From Flavobacterium sp. (GTDB taxonomy: Bacteria > Bacteroidota > Bacteroidia > Flavobacteriales > Flavobacteriaceae): DNA of 8,179 nt. Made by a program: the position numbers and the translations under genes. Positions within the stretch are counted from its first letter, which is position 1. The number at the start of each line of letters is the position of its first letter. The notes beneath the pieces are model-generated. The model was given only the letters and a program-made list of their open reading frames with translations. It ran no database searches and was not told where the DNA came from. The stretch lies in NCBI GenBank assembly GCA_030151565.1, contig JASLDM010000108.1:1-8179 (forward strand), read 5' to 3'. Shown in pieces: positions 7,816-8,179 of the stretch.

Positions 7816-8179
7816 TTATTTGGTAAAACCTTTATAGTATAGAAAGGCTTCAATATTTGGATCTTTTCCTTTGAACTCACGGTAAAGAACATCTAATGGA
7901 ATAGAGTTTCCTTTTGATAAGATCTTATCTCTTAAGATTTGACCATTAGCACGTGTCATTCCACCATTTTCTTCTAACCAAGCGTAAGCATCAAAGTCTA
8001 GCATTTCAGACCATTGGTACGAATAGTATCCTGCTGCATAGCCTCCTCCAAAAATATGACTGAAATAAGAAGAGCGGTATCTAGGTGGCACAGCACTTAA
8101 ATTTAATCCGTTTTTCTCCAAAGCTTCTTGTTCAAAAGCGATAACGTCATCTACTACTGTACCTGCTGCTAAAGTATGC
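7816..8179 (-). CDS. dcp: C-terminal fragment of peptidyl-dipeptidase Dcp (M3 metallopeptidase)
   Basis: The reverse strand is open from the window edge to the TAA at 7818-7816, giving the last 120 residues; the start lies outside the window. The TTG at 8121-8119 is an internal Leu codon, since in-frame coding (HTLAAGTVVDDVIAFEQEA) continues upstream of it. The visible stretch PPRYRSSYFSHIFGGGYAAG, followed by YYSYQW, is the hallmark C-terminal segment of M3 peptidases, whose glycine-rich loop and tyrosines contact the substrate. The following LDFDAYAWLEENGGMTRANG and ILSKGNS segments match the Dcp subgroup. Dcp removes dipeptides from peptide C-termini using a zinc ion held by HExxH, which is in the missing part. 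The gene converges on the phospholipase operon, shares its terminator and has no apparent functional link to it. Whether this copy is periplasmic or cytoplasmic cannot be told without its N-terminus. Confidence 0.88.
   Translation of the reverse strand, partial: HTLAAGTVVDDVIAFEQEALEKNGLNLSAVPPRYRSSYFSHIFGGGYAAGYYSYQWSEMLDFDAYAWLEENGGMTRANGQILRDKILSKGNSIPLDVLYREFKGKDPNIEAFLYYKGFTK

Noticed and set aside
1..8179. CRISPR arrays, tRNA or rRNA genes, insertion sequences, attachment sites
   Set aside because: No regularly spaced repeats, cloverleaf-like segments, transposase-like frames or terminal inverted repeats were seen on either strand.

Overview
The window is AT-rich DNA from a member of the Bacteroidetes, most likely the Flavobacteriaceae. 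The evidence is a SusC/SusD outer-membrane pair, A/T-rich start regions without a clear Shine-Dalgarno sequence, a Tat-exported phospholipase C of the type found in flavobacteria, and a Dcp-type M3 peptidase. A Myroides- or Flavobacterium-like genus would fit, but the sequence alone does not prove it.

Layout, left to right: (1) 1-333 (+) is the 3' end of a regulator with a LexA/S24-like C-terminal domain whose two catalytic positions appear substituted. (2) 394-432 is a strong intrinsic terminator. (3) 433-591 is an AT-rich regulatory region holding a 15-bp palindrome that also reads as an 11-bp-spaced direct repeat, plus a weak promoter candidate. (4) 592-7723 (+) is a tight three-gene operon: a SusC-like TonB-dependent transporter, then 11 bp later a SusD-like surface lipoprotein, then 5 bp later a phosphocholine-type phospholipase C with a twin-arginine signal. 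(5) 7776-7810 is a bidirectional terminator shared by the operon and a convergent gene. (6) 7816-8179 (-) is the C-terminal end of a dipeptidyl carboxypeptidase (Dcp, M3 family).

How the genes work together: the central operon looks like a phospholipid or organophosphate counterpart of a polysaccharide utilisation locus. The SusD-like lipoprotein would capture a ligand at the cell surface, the SusC-like barrel would import it using TonB energy, and the phospholipase C would cleave a phosphodiester headgroup, probably in the periplasm. No local regulator, inner-membrane permease or glycan-active enzyme accompanies the operon. Control and downstream use of the product (phosphate, phosphocholine, diacylglycerol or ceramide) must therefore come from elsewhere. 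The family assignments are well supported by motifs; the substrate and the regulation are inference.
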